This document shows positions 51,690-61,500 of a DNA stretch of 64,000 bases, one piece after another (position 1 is the stretch's first letter; every line of letters starts with the position of its first letter). The DNA comes from Roseomonas acroporae (lineage in GTDB: Bacteria > Pseudomonadota > Alphaproteobacteria > Acetobacterales > Acetobacteraceae). The stretch spans positions 62,001 through 126,000 of the forward strand of contig NZ_JALPRX010000006.1 of the NCBI RefSeq assembly GCF_023223525.1, given 5' to 3'. Under the pieces are notes generated by a model. The model did no database searches and was not told where the DNA came from. It saw only the letters and a program-made list of their open reading frames with translations. The translations under genes were made by a program, and so were the position numbers.

Positions 51690-51752
51690 GGGCCGACGGA
51701 ACGGCATGCCCGTCGCGCCGGTTCAGCTTGGCGCAGGATGCGGGAGGCGGGG

Positions 51753-52925
51753 ATGAAGGCGCTGACGTGGCACGGCAAGGGTGACATGCGGTGCGAGAGC
51801 GTGCCCGATCCGAGGATCGAACATCCGCGCGACGCGATCATCAAGGTCACGGCCTGCGCCATCTGCGGTTCCGACCTGCACCTCTTCGACGGCGTGATCC
51901 CGAGCATGGAGCGGGGCGACGTGATCGGCCACGAGACCATGGGCGAGGTGGTCGAGGTCGGGCCGGAGGCGAAGGGCAGGCTGAAGCCCGGCGACCGCGT
52001 GGTGGTGCCGTTCACCATCTCCTGCGGCGAATGCTTCTTCTGCAGGAAGGGCTACTTCTCCGGCTGCGAGCGTTCCAACCCGAACCACGCGATGGCCGCG
52101 AAGCTGTGGGGCCACTCGCCGGCCGGGCTGTTCGGCTACTCCCACCTGCTCGGCGGCTACGCCGGCGGGCAGGCGGAATACCTGCGCGTGCCCTATGCCG
52201 ATGTCGGGCCGGTCAAGGTGCCGCAAGGGCTCTCCGACGAGCAGGTGCTGTTCCTCTCCGACATCTTCCCCACCGGCTACATGGGCGCCGAGTTCTGCGA
52301 CATCAGGGGCGGGGAGACCATCGCCATCTGGGGCTGCGGCCCGGTCGGGCAGTTCGCCATCCGCTCCGCCTTCCTGCTCGGCGCCGAGCGCGTGATCGCG
52401 ATCGACACGGTGCCGGAGCGCCTGGCGATGGCAAAGCAGGGCGGCGCCATCACGATCGACTTCCGGGACGAGGATGTCTACGACCGCATCCAGGAGCTGA
52501 CCGGCGGCCGCGGCGCCGATGCCTGCATCGACGCGGTGGGCACGGAGCCCGACACCGGCTCCGGCTTCGACGCGGTGATCGACCGCATCAAGGGCGCGAC
52601 CTTCATGGGCACCGACCGGCCGCACGTGCTGCGCCAGGCCATCCACTGCTGCCGCAACTTCGGCACGGTCTCGATCGTCGGCGTCTATGGCGGCTTCGTG
52701 GACAAGATCCCGATGGGCTCGGCCATCAACCGCGGCCTGACCTTCCGCATGGCCCAGACGCCCGTGCAGCACTACCTGCCGAAGCTGCTGGAGCGCATCG
52801 AGAAGGGCGAGATCGATCCTTCCTTCGTCATCACCCACCGTGCCTCGCTCGAGGAAGGCCCGGAGCTGTACAAGACCTTCCGCGACAAGAAGGACGGCTG
52901 CATCAAGGTGGTGATGAAGCCCTGA
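51753..52925 (+). CDS. Zinc-dependent alcohol dehydrogenase
   Basis: A 390-residue medium-chain dehydrogenase of the glutathione-independent formaldehyde-dehydrogenase-like group. Motifs: [13 protein letters not shown] (catalytic zinc Cys), [16 protein letters not shown] (His-Glu), the structural zinc cysteines ([22 protein letters not shown]) and the cofactor motif [11 protein letters not shown]. The actual alcohol is unknown. The start 51753 has GGGAGGCGGGG upstream. Confidence 0.92.
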   Translation: MKALTWHGKGDMRCESVPDPRIEHPRDAIIKVTACAICGSDLHLFDGVIPSMERGDVIGHETMGEVVEVGPEAKGRLKPGDRVVVPFTISCGECFFCRKGYFSGCERSNPNHAMAAKLWGHSPAGLFGYSHLLGGYAGGQAEYLRVPYADVGPVKVPQGLSDEQVLFLSDIFPTGYMGAEFCDIRGGETIAIWGCGPVGQFAIRSAFLLGAERVIAIDTVPERLAMAKQGGAITIDFRDEDVYDRIQELTGGRGADACIDAVGTEPDTGSGFDAVIDRIKGATFMGTDRPHVLRQAIHCCRNFGTVSIVGVYGGFVDKIPMGSAINRGLTFRMAQTPVQHYLPKLLERIEKGEIDPSFVITHRASLEEGPELYKTFRDKKDGCIKVVMKP

Positions 52926-52963
52926 GAGACGCGCGGGTGCCCCGTCCGGCGCCCGCGAGCCGT

Positions 52964-52980
52964 CGGGGAGGCGCTCCCCG
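52964..52980. terminator. Hairpin after the alcohol dehydrogenase gene
   Basis: A 7-bp perfect stem (CGGGGAG / CTCCCCG) with loop GCG, 39 bp after the stop. No T-run. Confidence 0.4.
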
Positions 52981-53046
52981 GCCCCCGTTCACGCAGGCAG
53001 AGGCGCGGCGCCCGGCAGAATGGCGCCGGCCACAGGGAATCCCGCC

Positions 53047-53835
53047 ATGGCCAGCACAGGCAAGCCCCTCGCCATCGTCACCGGCGCCTCCACCGGCATC
53101 GGCCACGCGCTGGCGAGATGCTGCGCCAGCAACGGCTTCGACCTGATCGTCGCGGCCGACGAGGCGAGGATCGAGGCGGCCGCCGCGGAATTCCGCGGCC
53201 TCGGCGCCCAGGTGGAAAGCGTGCAGGCCGACCTCGCCACCATCGAGGGCAACGACAGGCTCCTCGCCGTGCTCCGGGGGCGGCCGGTGGACGCGCTGCT
53301 CGCCAATGCCGGCCGCGGCCTCGGGCGTGCCTTCCTCGACCAGGATTTCGGCGAGATCCGCGACGTCGTGGAGACCAACGTCACCGGCACGCTCTACCTG
53401 ATCCAGCAGGTCGGCCGCGGCATGCGCGCGCGCGGGCAGGGGAGGATCCTGATCACCGGCTCGATCGCCGGCTTCATGCCCGGCACCTTCCAGGCCGTCT
53501 ACAACGGCACCAAGGCGTTCCTCGACAGCTTCAGCTTCGCGCTGCGCGCCGAGCTGAAGGACAGCGGCGTCACCGTCACCTGCCTGATGCCCGGCGCCAC
53601 GGAAACCGAGTTCTTCGAGCGCGCCGACATGATGGACACCAAGGTGGGAACGCAGAAGAAGGACGATCCCGCCATGGTGGCCGAGACCGGCTTCGCGGCG
53701 ATGATGAAGGGCGAGGGCGACGTGGTGAGCGGCTGGAAGAACAGGATGATGAGCGCCATCGCCAACGTGCTGCCGGCCGGCATGACCGCCGAGATGCATC
53801 GCGGCATGGCGGAGCCCGGCGGCGGCAGGTCGTAG
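53047..53835 (+). CDS. Short-chain dehydrogenase/reductase (SDR)
   Basis: A 262-residue SDR with TGASTGIG, LLANAGRGLG (NAG), TGSIAGFMPG (catalytic Ser) and YNGTK (Tyr near 155). The C-terminal region (MVAETGFAAMMKGEGDVVSGWKNRMMSAIANVLP) resembles the DltE-like or general SDR group. It follows the alcohol dehydrogenase gene after 121 bp and may act in the same pathway, but substrate is unknown. Confidence 0.91.
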   Translation: MASTGKPLAIVTGASTGIGHALARCCASNGFDLIVAADEARIEAAAAEFRGLGAQVESVQADLATIEGNDRLLAVLRGRPVDALLANAGRGLGRAFLDQDFGEIRDVVETNVTGTLYLIQQVGRGMRARGQGRILITGSIAGFMPGTFQAVYNGTKAFLDSFSFALRAELKDSGVTVTCLMPGATETEFFERADMMDTKVGTQKKDDPAMVAETGFAAMMKGEGDVVSGWKNRMMSAIANVLPAGMTAEMHRGMAEPGGGRS

Positions 53836-53863
53836 GGGGAGGCCCGGCCGGGACTCCGTCGCA

Positions 53864-54514
53864 TCAGCGGTCCCGGCGCTGGTTCTCGCCGAGCGCGAAC
53901 TCGCCCACGCACAGCCCCTGCCGGAACGCCACCTCCAGCGTGATGACCCGCTCCGGGAAGCCCGGCGCCAGGGGCGGACGCTGCCGCAGGCGGAACACCA
54001 TGCGCGGCATGCCCAGCGGCGTGCCCGGGACCCAGCGTGGCCGCCAGTTGCGGCCGAACGCGGCCTCCACCTCCTCGGGCGTGACGCAGGCGGCGCGGTC
54101 GCCGAGGCGCAGGCGCAGCAGGGCGCGCAGCGATTCCCCGACGCCGCCGCCCGGTTCCGCCGCCCAGCTCACCGTGGCGCCCCAGGCGGCCAGCCAGGCG
54201 CCTTCCCCCCGCAGCCCGCCACCCGGCGCGGGGACGAAGCGGATGTCGAGCGCGCGGGCGAGCAGCGACTGATCCAGGACGCTTTCCTGCGTCGCCACCG
54301 CGTTGATCCGGCGCAGCAGCTCGGTGCTGCCGCCGGGCCGGGCGGCCGGGCGCGGCTCGACCCGGCCCGAGGTGGCGGGGCGCCCCCCCGAGACCGACGA
54401 GGGGGGCGACGGGGCGTGGGGCAGGGGCGACGGGGCCGGCGCGGCCATCGCCATGGCCGGCAGGGCGAGCAGCAGGAAGGCACCCGCACGCACGGCCCGT
54501 GGCGTTTCCCTCAC
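53864..54514 (-). CDS. Exported protein of unknown function, coupled to rarA
   Basis: A 216-residue protein I do not recognise. Signal peptide AVRAGAFLLLALPAMAMAAPAPS, then a Pro/Ser-rich stretch, and a domain with ELLRRINAVATQESVLDQSLLARALDIRF, LRLRLGDRAACVTPEEVEAAFGRNWRP and GFPERVITLEVAFRQGLCVGEFAL. Two Cys (ACVTP and LCVGEF) could form a disulfide. The start is GTG, overlapping the rarA stop as GTGA, so translation is coupled to rarA although the products should be in different compartments. No homologous family is obvious. Confidence 0.75.
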   Translation of the reverse strand: MRETPRAVRAGAFLLLALPAMAMAAPAPSPLPHAPSPPSSVSGGRPATSGRVEPRPAARPGGSTELLRRINAVATQESVLDQSLLARALDIRFVPAPGGGLRGEGAWLAAWGATVSWAAEPGGGVGESLRALLRLRLGDRAACVTPEEVEAAFGRNWRPRWVPGTPLGMPRMVFRLRQRPPLAPGFPERVITLEVAFRQGLCVGEFALGENQRRDR

Positions 54515-55947
54515 GAGCGTCCCCGGTCCCGGTCCGGCCCGTCGTCGCGCCTCTCCTCCGGCCCGGCGGCGCGCCCGGCCCGCAGCGCGGCCCAGCGGCG
54601 CAGGCGCTCGGCCACCGCCGCCTCGGCGCCGCGCCCGGCGGGGCGGTAGAATTCGGGGCGCGGCATGCCGTCGGGGAAGTAGTTCTGGCCGCTGAACGCT
54701 TCCTCCTCGTCGTGGTCGTAGCTGTAGCCGGCGCCGTAGCCGAGGTCCCGCATCAGCCCGGTGGGGGCGTTCAGGATGTGGGCGGGCGGCATCAGGCTGC
54801 CCGTCTCCTTCGCCGCGCGCATCGCCGCCTTGAAGGCGACGTAGACCGCGTTCGACTTGGGCGCCGCGGCGAGGTGCACGACGAGCTGCGCCAGCGCCAG
54901 CTCGCCCTCCGGGCTGCCCAGGCGCTCGTAGGTCTCCCAGGCGGCGATGGCGAGCGGCAGGGCGGTGGGGTCGGCGGCGCCGACATCCTCGGCGGCGAAG
55001 CGGGTCAGCCGGCGGGCGAGGTAGCGCGGGTCCTCGCCGCCGGTGAGCATGCGCGCGAACCAGTACAGCGCCGCGTCCGGATCGGAGCCGCGCATCGACT
55101 TGTGCAGCGCCGAGATGAGGTTGTAGTGCTCCTCGCGGTCCTTGTCGTAGAGCGCGGCGCGCTTCGCCAGCAGCGCGGCGAGGCCGGCCGGGTCGAGCGG
55201 CGCGCGTTCCGGCGGCAGCGCCAGCAATTGCTCGGCGAGGTTCAGCAGGTAGCGCCCGTCGCCATCCGCCATGGCGCGCAGCGCGGTGCGCGCGGCCTCG
55301 TCGAGCGGCAGGGTCCGGCCCGCCTCCTCCTCGGCGCGGGCGAGCAGCAATTCCAGCGCCGGATCGTCCAGCCGGCGCAGCACCAGCACCTGGCAGCGCG
55401 AGAGCAGCGCGCCGTTCAGCGCGAAGCTCGGATTCTCGGTGGTGGCGCCGACCAGGGTGACGGTGCCGTCCTCCACCACCGGCAGGAAGCCGTCCTGCTG
55501 GGCGCGGTTGAAGCGGTGGATCTCGTCCACGAAGAGCAGCGTGCCCTGCTTCAGCCGCCGCCGCTGCCGCGCCTCGTCGAAGGCGCGCTTGAGGTCGGCG
55601 ACGCCGGAGAACACCGCCGAGAGGGAGACGAAGACCAGCCCCGCGCGCTCGGCCAGCAGCCGGGCGATGGTGGTCTTGCCCACCCCCGGCGGCCCCCACA
55701 GCACCAGCGAGGCGAGGCTGCCGCGCGCCAGCATGCCGGTCAGCGCGCCGGCCGGGCCGAGCAGGTGGTCCTGGCCCACCACCTCCTCCAGCGTGCGCGG
55801 CCGCAGCCGGTCGGCGAGCGGGCGCGGCCCCGGATGCCCGTCGGCCGGACGGGGGGCCGGACGGGGGGCGGGGGGTTCCGCCGGGCCGAACAGGTCGTCG
55901 GGGGGGAAGGGATCGGCGGGGGGAGAGGTCGGGCGGCGCGCGGCCAT
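54511..55947 (-). CDS. rarA: Replication-associated recombination protein A (RarA/MgsA)
   Basis: A 478-residue AAA+ ATPase acting at stalled replication forks. Walker A WGPPGVGKTTIARLL (near 83), Walker B LLFVDEIHRFNRAQQDGFLPVVEDG (near 140), sensor 1 GATTENPSFALNGALLSRCQVL, and the C-terminal MgsA domain (YNLISALHKSMRGSDPDAALYWFARML, LNAPTGLMRDLGYGAGYSYDHDEEEAF). The N-terminus is Pro-rich. The start at 55947 (MAARRPTSPP) is downstream of a 215-bp palindromic repeat region. Confidence 0.96.
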   Translation of the reverse strand: MAARRPTSPPADPFPPDDLFGPAEPPAPRPAPRPADGHPGPRPLADRLRPRTLEEVVGQDHLLGPAGALTGMLARGSLASLVLWGPPGVGKTTIARLLAERAGLVFVSLSAVFSGVADLKRAFDEARQRRRLKQGTLLFVDEIHRFNRAQQDGFLPVVEDGTVTLVGATTENPSFALNGALLSRCQVLVLRRLDDPALELLLARAEEEAGRTLPLDEAARTALRAMADGDGRYLLNLAEQLLALPPERAPLDPAGLAALLAKRAALYDKDREEHYNLISALHKSMRGSDPDAALYWFARMLTGGEDPRYLARRLTRFAAEDVGAADPTALPLAIAAWETYERLGSPEGELALAQLVVHLAAAPKSNAVYVAFKAAMRAAKETGSLMPPAHILNAPTGLMRDLGYGAGYSYDHDEEEAFSGQNYFPDGMPRPEFYRPAGRGAEAAVAERLRRWAALRAGRAAGPEERRDDGPDRDRGRS

Positions 55948-55997
55948 GCCGCATGATACAGGCGGCCGGACGGGTGGGCGAGACGGGTGGGCAAGGT

Positions 55998-56152
55998 GGC
56001 AGCGGCGCGCCGCGGCCTCGCTGCCGGGTCTGCCCCCGCGGCGCGCGGCGGCCGGCCGCCGCGCGCCGCGGGGACAGACCCGGCAGCGCGGCAGCGGCGC
56101 GCCGCTGCCTCGCTGCCGGGTCTGTCCCCGCGGCGCGCGGCGGCCGGCCGCC
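55998..56152. repeat. 63-bp direct repeats and a 70-bp near-perfect palindrome between rarA and the Lrp-type gene
   Basis: Two nearly identical 63-bp copies (55998-56060, 56090-56152) flank an inverted part. Together, 56019-56053 and 56054-56088 form a 70-bp palindrome with no loop and one mismatch, centred on GGCGGCCGGCCGCC. The region lies just downstream of the Lrp-type gene and upstream of rarA. It may be a strong transcriptional barrier or a mobile repeat remnant. Confidence 0.9.
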
Positions 56153-56162
56153 GCCCCGTCCG

Positions 56163-56642
56163 TCAGATCGGCAGCGGCCCGTCGGTCTTGATCTCGTTCA
56201 TCACGAAGAAGGTGCGCACCTGCCGCACCCCGGGCAGGGCGATGATCCGCTCGCTGTGCAGCCGGTTGAAGGCGGCGAGGTCGCGGACGCGGATGCGCAG
56301 GAAGTAGTCCACCTCGCCCGCCACCAGCACGCATTCCAGCACCTGCTCCATGCCGCGCACCGCGGCCTCGAAGGCGGCGAAGCTCTCCGGCGTCGAGCGG
56401 TCCAGCACCACCCCCACCAGCACCAGCGTGCCGCGCCCCACCGCCTCGGGGGCCACCAGGGCGCGCACGCCGCGGATCACGCCGCGCTCGAACAGGCGCT
56501 TCGTGTGGGTCCAGCAGGCGGCGGGGCTGAGCCCGACCTCGCGCGCCAGCTCGGCATTGGTGATGCGGCTGTCGCGCTGCAGGGCGCGGAGGAGGCGGCG
56601 GTCGAGGGGGTTCAGCTCGTTGGCGGGGGAATCGTCGGTCAT
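56163..56642 (-). CDS. acdR: Lrp/AsnC-family regulator, AcdR-like
   Basis: A 159-residue Lrp-type regulator with N-terminal helix-turn-helix (LNPLDRRLLRALQRDSRITNAELAREVGLSPAACWTHTKRLFERGVI) and the C-terminal RAM ligand domain (VLECVLVAGEVDYFLRIRVRDLAAFNRLHSERIIALPGVRQVRTFFVM). It is divergently transcribed from acdS, as AcdR is in Pseudomonas and Azospirillum, where it activates ACC deaminase expression. The gene name rests on this arrangement. Confidence 0.85.
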   Translation of the reverse strand: MTDDSPANELNPLDRRLLRALQRDSRITNAELAREVGLSPAACWTHTKRLFERGVIRGVRALVAPEAVGRGTLVLVGVVLDRSTPESFAAFEAAVRGMEQVLECVLVAGEVDYFLRIRVRDLAAFNRLHSERIIALPGVRQVRTFFVMNEIKTDGPLPI

Positions 56643-56708
56643 GCGAAGGATCTTCGGATTAGTGACCGGAAATCAGAAGAACCAAAAGGAATTCCCGGTC
56701 GAGATCCT

Positions 56709-56726
56709 GGATTCAGTATAGAATCC
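56709..56726. promoter_or_regulatory. Palindromic operator candidate between acdR and acdS
   Basis: GGATTC-AGTATA-GAATCC is a perfect 6-bp inverted repeat with a 6-bp spacer in the 160-bp divergent region. This stretch is much more AT-rich than its surroundings. Lrp-type regulators bind such imperfect dyads, and TATAGAAT inside it could double as a -10 box for acdS. Binding is inferred, not shown. Confidence 0.5.
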
Positions 56727-56802
56727 GCTCCCAGATACGAAGCACCTCCATCCTCTCCCCGGCTAGGATCGCGCCACCTGCACGACGCGCGGAGCCTCGC
56801 CC

Positions 56803-57816
56803 ATGCCCCTCGACCTCGAAGCCAAGTTCCCCCGCCGCAAGCTCGCCTTCTGGCCTTCGCCGATCCATCCGCTGCCGCGGCTCTCCGAAGCGATCGGCGT
56901 CGAGGTCTGGGCCAAGCGCGACGACATCGCCTCCGGCCTCGCCTTCGGCGGCAACAAGGTGCGCAAGCTGGAATGGCTGGCCGCCGACGCCATCGCCCAG
57001 GGCTGCGACACGCTGGTCTCGATCGGCAACATCCAGTCGAACCACACGCGGCAGGTGGCCGCCGTCGCCGCCGTGCTGGGGATGAAGTGCAAGCTGGTGC
57101 AGGAGGAATGGACCCGCTGGGAGGACCCGGCCTACGACAAGGTCGGCAACATCCTGCTCTCCCGCCTGATGGGCGCCGAGACGATCCTGGAGGGCGAGGG
57201 CTACTCCACCGCCGTCAAGGAGACCTGGGAGCGCGCGCTGGAGCAGGTGCGGCGCGAGGGCGGCAGGCCCTACGCCATCCCGGCCGGCGCCTCCGACCAC
57301 CCGCTCGGCGGCCTCGGCTACGCGCACTTCGCCGACGAGGTGGCGGCGCAGGAGGCGGCACAGGGCCTCTTCTTCGACACGGTGGTGACGGCGACCTGCA
57401 CCGGCTCCACCCAGGCCGGCATGGTGGTGGGCTTCGGCGCGCAGGACCGGCGCCGCCGCCTGCTCGGCATCGACACGGCGGCGGATGCGGCCATGACCCG
57501 CGCGGCCGTGACCAAGATCGCCCGCGCCACCGCCGAGCTGATCGGCCTCAACCGCGAGATCCGCGACGAGGAGATCGAGATCGACCCGCGCTTCGCCGGC
57601 CCCGACTACGGCCTGCCGGACGACGCGACCATCGCCGCGATCCGCACCGCCGCCTCGCTGGAGGCGATGCTGACCGACCCGGTCTACGAGGGGAAGTCGA
57701 TGGCCGGGCTGATCGCCATGGCGAAGTCGGGCGAGATCCCGAAGGGCAGCCGGGTGCTCTACGTGCATCTCGGCGGCGCGCCGGCGCTGAACGCCTACCA
57801 CAACGCCTTCGTCTGA
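56803..57816 (+). CDS. acdS: 1-Aminocyclopropane-1-carboxylate (ACC) deaminase
   Basis: A PLP enzyme (fold type II, 337 residues) that splits ACC, the plant ethylene precursor, into ammonia and 2-oxobutanoate. Motifs: [12 protein letters not shown] (PLP Lys near 52), [18 protein letters not shown], and [20 protein letters not shown]. The residues that separate ACC deaminase from D-cysteine desulfhydrase are present: Glu296 (in VYEGKS) and Leu323 (in VHLGG), equivalent to Glu295/Leu322. It suggests association with plants or soil. The gene is followed by a strong hairpin. Confidence 0.95.
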   Translation: MPLDLEAKFPRRKLAFWPSPIHPLPRLSEAIGVEVWAKRDDIASGLAFGGNKVRKLEWLAADAIAQGCDTLVSIGNIQSNHTRQVAAVAAVLGMKCKLVQEEWTRWEDPAYDKVGNILLSRLMGAETILEGEGYSTAVKETWERALEQVRREGGRPYAIPAGASDHPLGGLGYAHFADEVAAQEAAQGLFFDTVVTATCTGSTQAGMVVGFGAQDRRRRLLGIDTAADAAMTRAAVTKIARATAELIGLNREIRDEEIEIDPRFAGPDYGLPDDATIAAIRTAASLEAMLTDPVYEGKSMAGLIAMAKSGEIPKGSRVLYVHLGGAPALNAYHNAFV

Positions 57817-57827
57817 CGGGGTGCGGC

Positions 57828-57889
57828 GGGCAGTCGCGGCGTGCCGGTCCCGTCCCCGCCAACCCCGTCCCGGCACGCCGCGACTGCCC
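57828..57889. terminator. 20-bp perfect inverted repeat after acdS
   Basis: Perfect 20-bp arms (57828-57847 and 57870-57889) flank a 22-bp loop, starting 11 bp after the acdS stop. The stem is very stable, and it likely ends acdS transcription although no T-run follows. Further on, TTGCCACGC and GCGTGGCAA form another pair around 57905-57970. Confidence 0.65.
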
Positions 57890-58069
57890 CCTGATCGGTG
57901 GCGGTTGCCACGCATTGCCGCTGAAAGAGGCAACCGGCCGCCCCGGCCCCTAGCCGCGTGGCAATCCTGCCACGCCACACGCCTCCGCCGCCGCCGGGCA
58001 TGGCTCTTGCAACATGGCGGTCCCGCCGGTGCCTCGCCACCGGCCGGCGCGGCGCGTATCGGTAGGGGC

Positions 58070-58558
58070 ATGCAGGAACGAGACGGACCCGTGACGCTGC
58101 GGGTCAACGGCACGGCGCACCGCCTCGCGGTGCCGCGCGACACGCGCCTTCTCTACGTGCTCCGCAACGACCTGGCGCTGAACGGCCCGAAATTCGGCTG
58201 CGGCCTCGGCGAGTGCGGCGCCTGCACCGTGCTGCTGGACGGCGCCGCCGCGCGCTCCTGCTCCATCCCCGTCGGCGCCTGCGAGGGGCGCGAGGTCACC
58301 ACGCTGGAAGGGCTGACCGCGGACGGCACCGCGCAGGGCGCGCCCGGCCCGGTGCAGCGCGCCTTCATCGCCGAGCAGGCGGCGCAGTGCGGCTACTGCC
58401 TCAACGGCATGATCATGGCCACCGAGGCGCTGCTGCGGCGCCATCCGCGCCCCGACGAGGCGCAGATACGCGCCGCCCTGTCGCACAACCTCTGCCGCTG
58501 CGGCACGCATGTCGAGATCCTGCGCGCCGCCCGCCGCGCCGCCGACGAGCGCGGCTGA
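58070..58558 (+). CDS. (2Fe-2S)-binding subunit of a molybdenum hydroxylase
   Basis: A 162-residue iron-sulfur protein of the isoquinoline 1-oxidoreductase/aldehyde dehydrogenase small-subunit type. The plant-type [2Fe-2S] cluster cysteines are in CGLGECGACTVLLDG with a fourth Cys in RSC, and the second cluster in CGYCLNGMIMATEALLRRHP and HNLCRCGTH. It passes electrons from the molybdenum centre to the fused cytochromes of the next gene, which starts 10 bp downstream. Confidence 0.95.
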   Translation: MQERDGPVTLRVNGTAHRLAVPRDTRLLYVLRNDLALNGPKFGCGLGECGACTVLLDGAAARSCSIPVGACEGREVTTLEGLTADGTAQGAPGPVQRAFIAEQAAQCGYCLNGMIMATEALLRRHPRPDEAQIRAALSHNLCRCGTHVEILRAARRAADERG

Positions 58559-58568
58559 GGAACCGCCC

Positions 58569-61500
58569 ATGACCGAATCCCCGCCCACCCGCCAGGGATT
58601 GCTGGAGCGGCCCGGCACGCTGCTCATCACCCGCTCCGCCGCCGCCCCCGACCCGCACGCGCCGCCGCCCCCCGCCGGAGCCGCCGAACCGCCCACCAGT
58701 TCCGCCACCGCCGGCTCCAACCGCGACGGCGAGCCCGACATCTACGTCGCCGTGCTCGACGACGGCTCGGTGCTCGGCTTCAACGGCCATGTCGATCTCG
58801 GCACCGGCATCCGCACCGCCCTCGCCCAGATCGTGGCCGAGGAGCTGGACGTCGCCCTCGACCGCGTGACCATGGTGCTGGGCGACACGGAGCGCGCGCC
58901 CAACCAGGGCGCCACCATCGCCAGCGAGACCATCCAGATCACCGCCGAGCCGCTGCGCCGCGCCGCCGCGCAGGCGCGCTGGCTGCTGCTGGGCGAGGCC
59001 GCCGCGCGGCTCGGCGCGCCCGTCGAGGCGCTCGCCGTCGAGGACGGCACGGTGCGCGTCGCCGAGGATCCCGCGCGGCGCATCGACTACGCCGCCCTGC
59101 TGCACGGCCGCGCGCTGCGCGCCGAGCTGGACGGCGCGGCGCCGCTGAAGCCGGTGGCCGCGTACCGCGTGGTCGGCCAGCCCGTGCCGCGCGTCGACAT
59201 CCCGGCCAAGGCCACCGGCGCCTTCTCCTATGTCCACGACCTGCGCGTGCCGGGCATGCTGCACGGGCGCGTGGTGCGGCCGCCCTATCTCGGCCATGAC
59301 GGCGGCGACTTCGTCGGCCGCTCGCTGCTCTCGGTGGACGAATCCTCGGTGGCGCACATCGACGGCCTCGTCGCCGTCGTCACCATCGGCGACTTCGTCG
59401 GCGTGGTGGCGACGCGCGAGGAGAACGCGGACCGCGCCATGCGGGCGCTGCGCGTCGAATGGAAGCCCTTCGCGCCCACCGTGGACCTGCGCGACATCGA
59501 CCGCGCGCTGCGCCTGAACCCCTCGACGCGCCGGGTGCTGGCCGATACGGGCGACGTGGACCAGGCCCTGGCCGGCGCCGCGAAGTCCCTGCGGCGCAGC
59601 TACGCCTGGCCCTACCAGATGCACGCCTCGATCGGCCCCTCCTGCGCGGTAGCGGACCACGCGCCGGGGCGGCTCGTCGTCTGGTCCGGCACGCAGAACC
59701 CGCACGTGCTGCGCGGCGATCTCGCGCGGCTGCTCGGCATGGGCGAGCACGAGGTGGAGGTGGTGCGGCTGGAGGCGGCCGGCTGCTACGGCCGCAACTG
59801 CGCCGACGACGTCTCCGGCGATGCGGCGCTGCTCTCGCGCGCCGTCGGCCGGCCGGTGCGCGTGCAGCTCACCCGCGAGCAGGAGCATGCCTGGGAGCCG
59901 AAGGGCGCCGCGCAGCTCTGCGACGTGGCCGGCGGCCTCGATGCCGAAGGCGGGCTCGCCGCCTACGACTTCACCGTGCGCTACCCTTCCAACCTCGCGC
60001 CGATGCTGCCGCTGCTGCTGACCGGCGTGGTGCCGCCGGTGCCCGCCACGGTGCAGATGGGCGACCGCACCGCCATCCCGCCCTACGACTACAAGGCGAT
60101 GCGCGTGGTGTGCGAGGACATGCCGCCGCTGGTGCGCGCCGCCTGGCTGCGCGGCGTCTCGGCCCTGCCCAACAGCTTCGCGCACGAATGCTTCATCGAC
60201 GAGCTGGCGGTCGAGGCCGGCGCCGACCCGGTGGAATTCCGCCTGCGCCACCTGCCGGACCGGCGCGCCGCCGACCTCGTCCGCGCCGTGGCCGAGCGCG
60301 CGAAGTGGGAGCCGCGCACCGGCGCCCGGCTGCGTGGCGAGGGCGACATCCTGCGCGGCCAGGGCTTCGCCTACGCGCTCTACGTCCACAGCAAGTTCCC
60401 CGGCTTCGGCGCCGCCTGGGCGGCCTGGGTGGCCGAGGTGGAGGTGAACCGGCGCACCGGCGAGGTCACGGTCGGCCGCATCACGGTCGGCCAGGACACC
60501 GGCCAGATGATCAACCCGGCCGGGGTGCGGCACCAGGTCCACGGCAACGTCGTCCAGGCCACCAGCCGCGCGCTGAAGGAGCGCGTGACCTTCGACGAGC
60601 GCTCCCTGGTCAGCAGCCGCGAATGGGGCGGCTACCCGATCATGACCTTCCGCGAGGTCCCCGAGATCGACGTGCTGCTGATGCCGCGCCAGTCGGAGCC
60701 GCCGCTGGGCGGCGGCGAATCCGCCTCCGTGCCCGGCGCCGCCGCCATCGCCAACGCGATCTACGACGCGACCGGCGTGCGCTTCCGCAGCCCGCCCTTC
60801 ACCGCCGACGTGATCCTGGCGGGGCTGGACGACGCCGCCCCCACGCCGCCCGCCCCGCCGAGGCGCCGCCGCTGGCTCGGCGCGCTGGCCGGGATCGGCA
60901 CGGCGCTGGCGACGGCCGGCGCCGGGCTGCTCGGCCTGCACGCCGCCATCCCGCCGGCCGCGCCGCCCGGGCCGGACGTCTATTCGGCCACGCTGATCGA
61001 GCGCGGCCGGCTGCTCGCCGCGGCCGGCGACTGCGCCGTCTGCCACACCGCGCCGGGCGGCGTGGCCTATGCCGGCGGCCATGCGCTGGAAACCCCCTTC
61101 GGCACGGTGTTCGGCACCAACCTGACGCCGGACGTGGAGACCGGCATCGGCGCTTGGTCCTTCGCCGCCTTCCAGCGCGCCATGCGCGAGGGCATCTCGC
61201 GCGACGGCCGCAACCTCTACCCGGCCTTTCCCTACACGTCCTTCACGCGCATGACGGACGCGGACCTGCTGGCCCTCTACGCCTACCTCATGTCGCGCCC
61301 CGCCGTGCGCAACGTGCCGCCGGAGACGAAGCTCGCCTTCCCCTACGGCATCCGACCGCTGCTGGCCGGCTGGAACCTTCTCTTCCATCGCCCGGGCGCC
61401 CAGGAGCCGGACCCGTCGCGCTCCGCCGAGTGGAACCGCGGCAACTACCTCGTCAACGCGCTCGGCCATTGCGGCGCCTGCCACACGCCGCGCAACGCGC

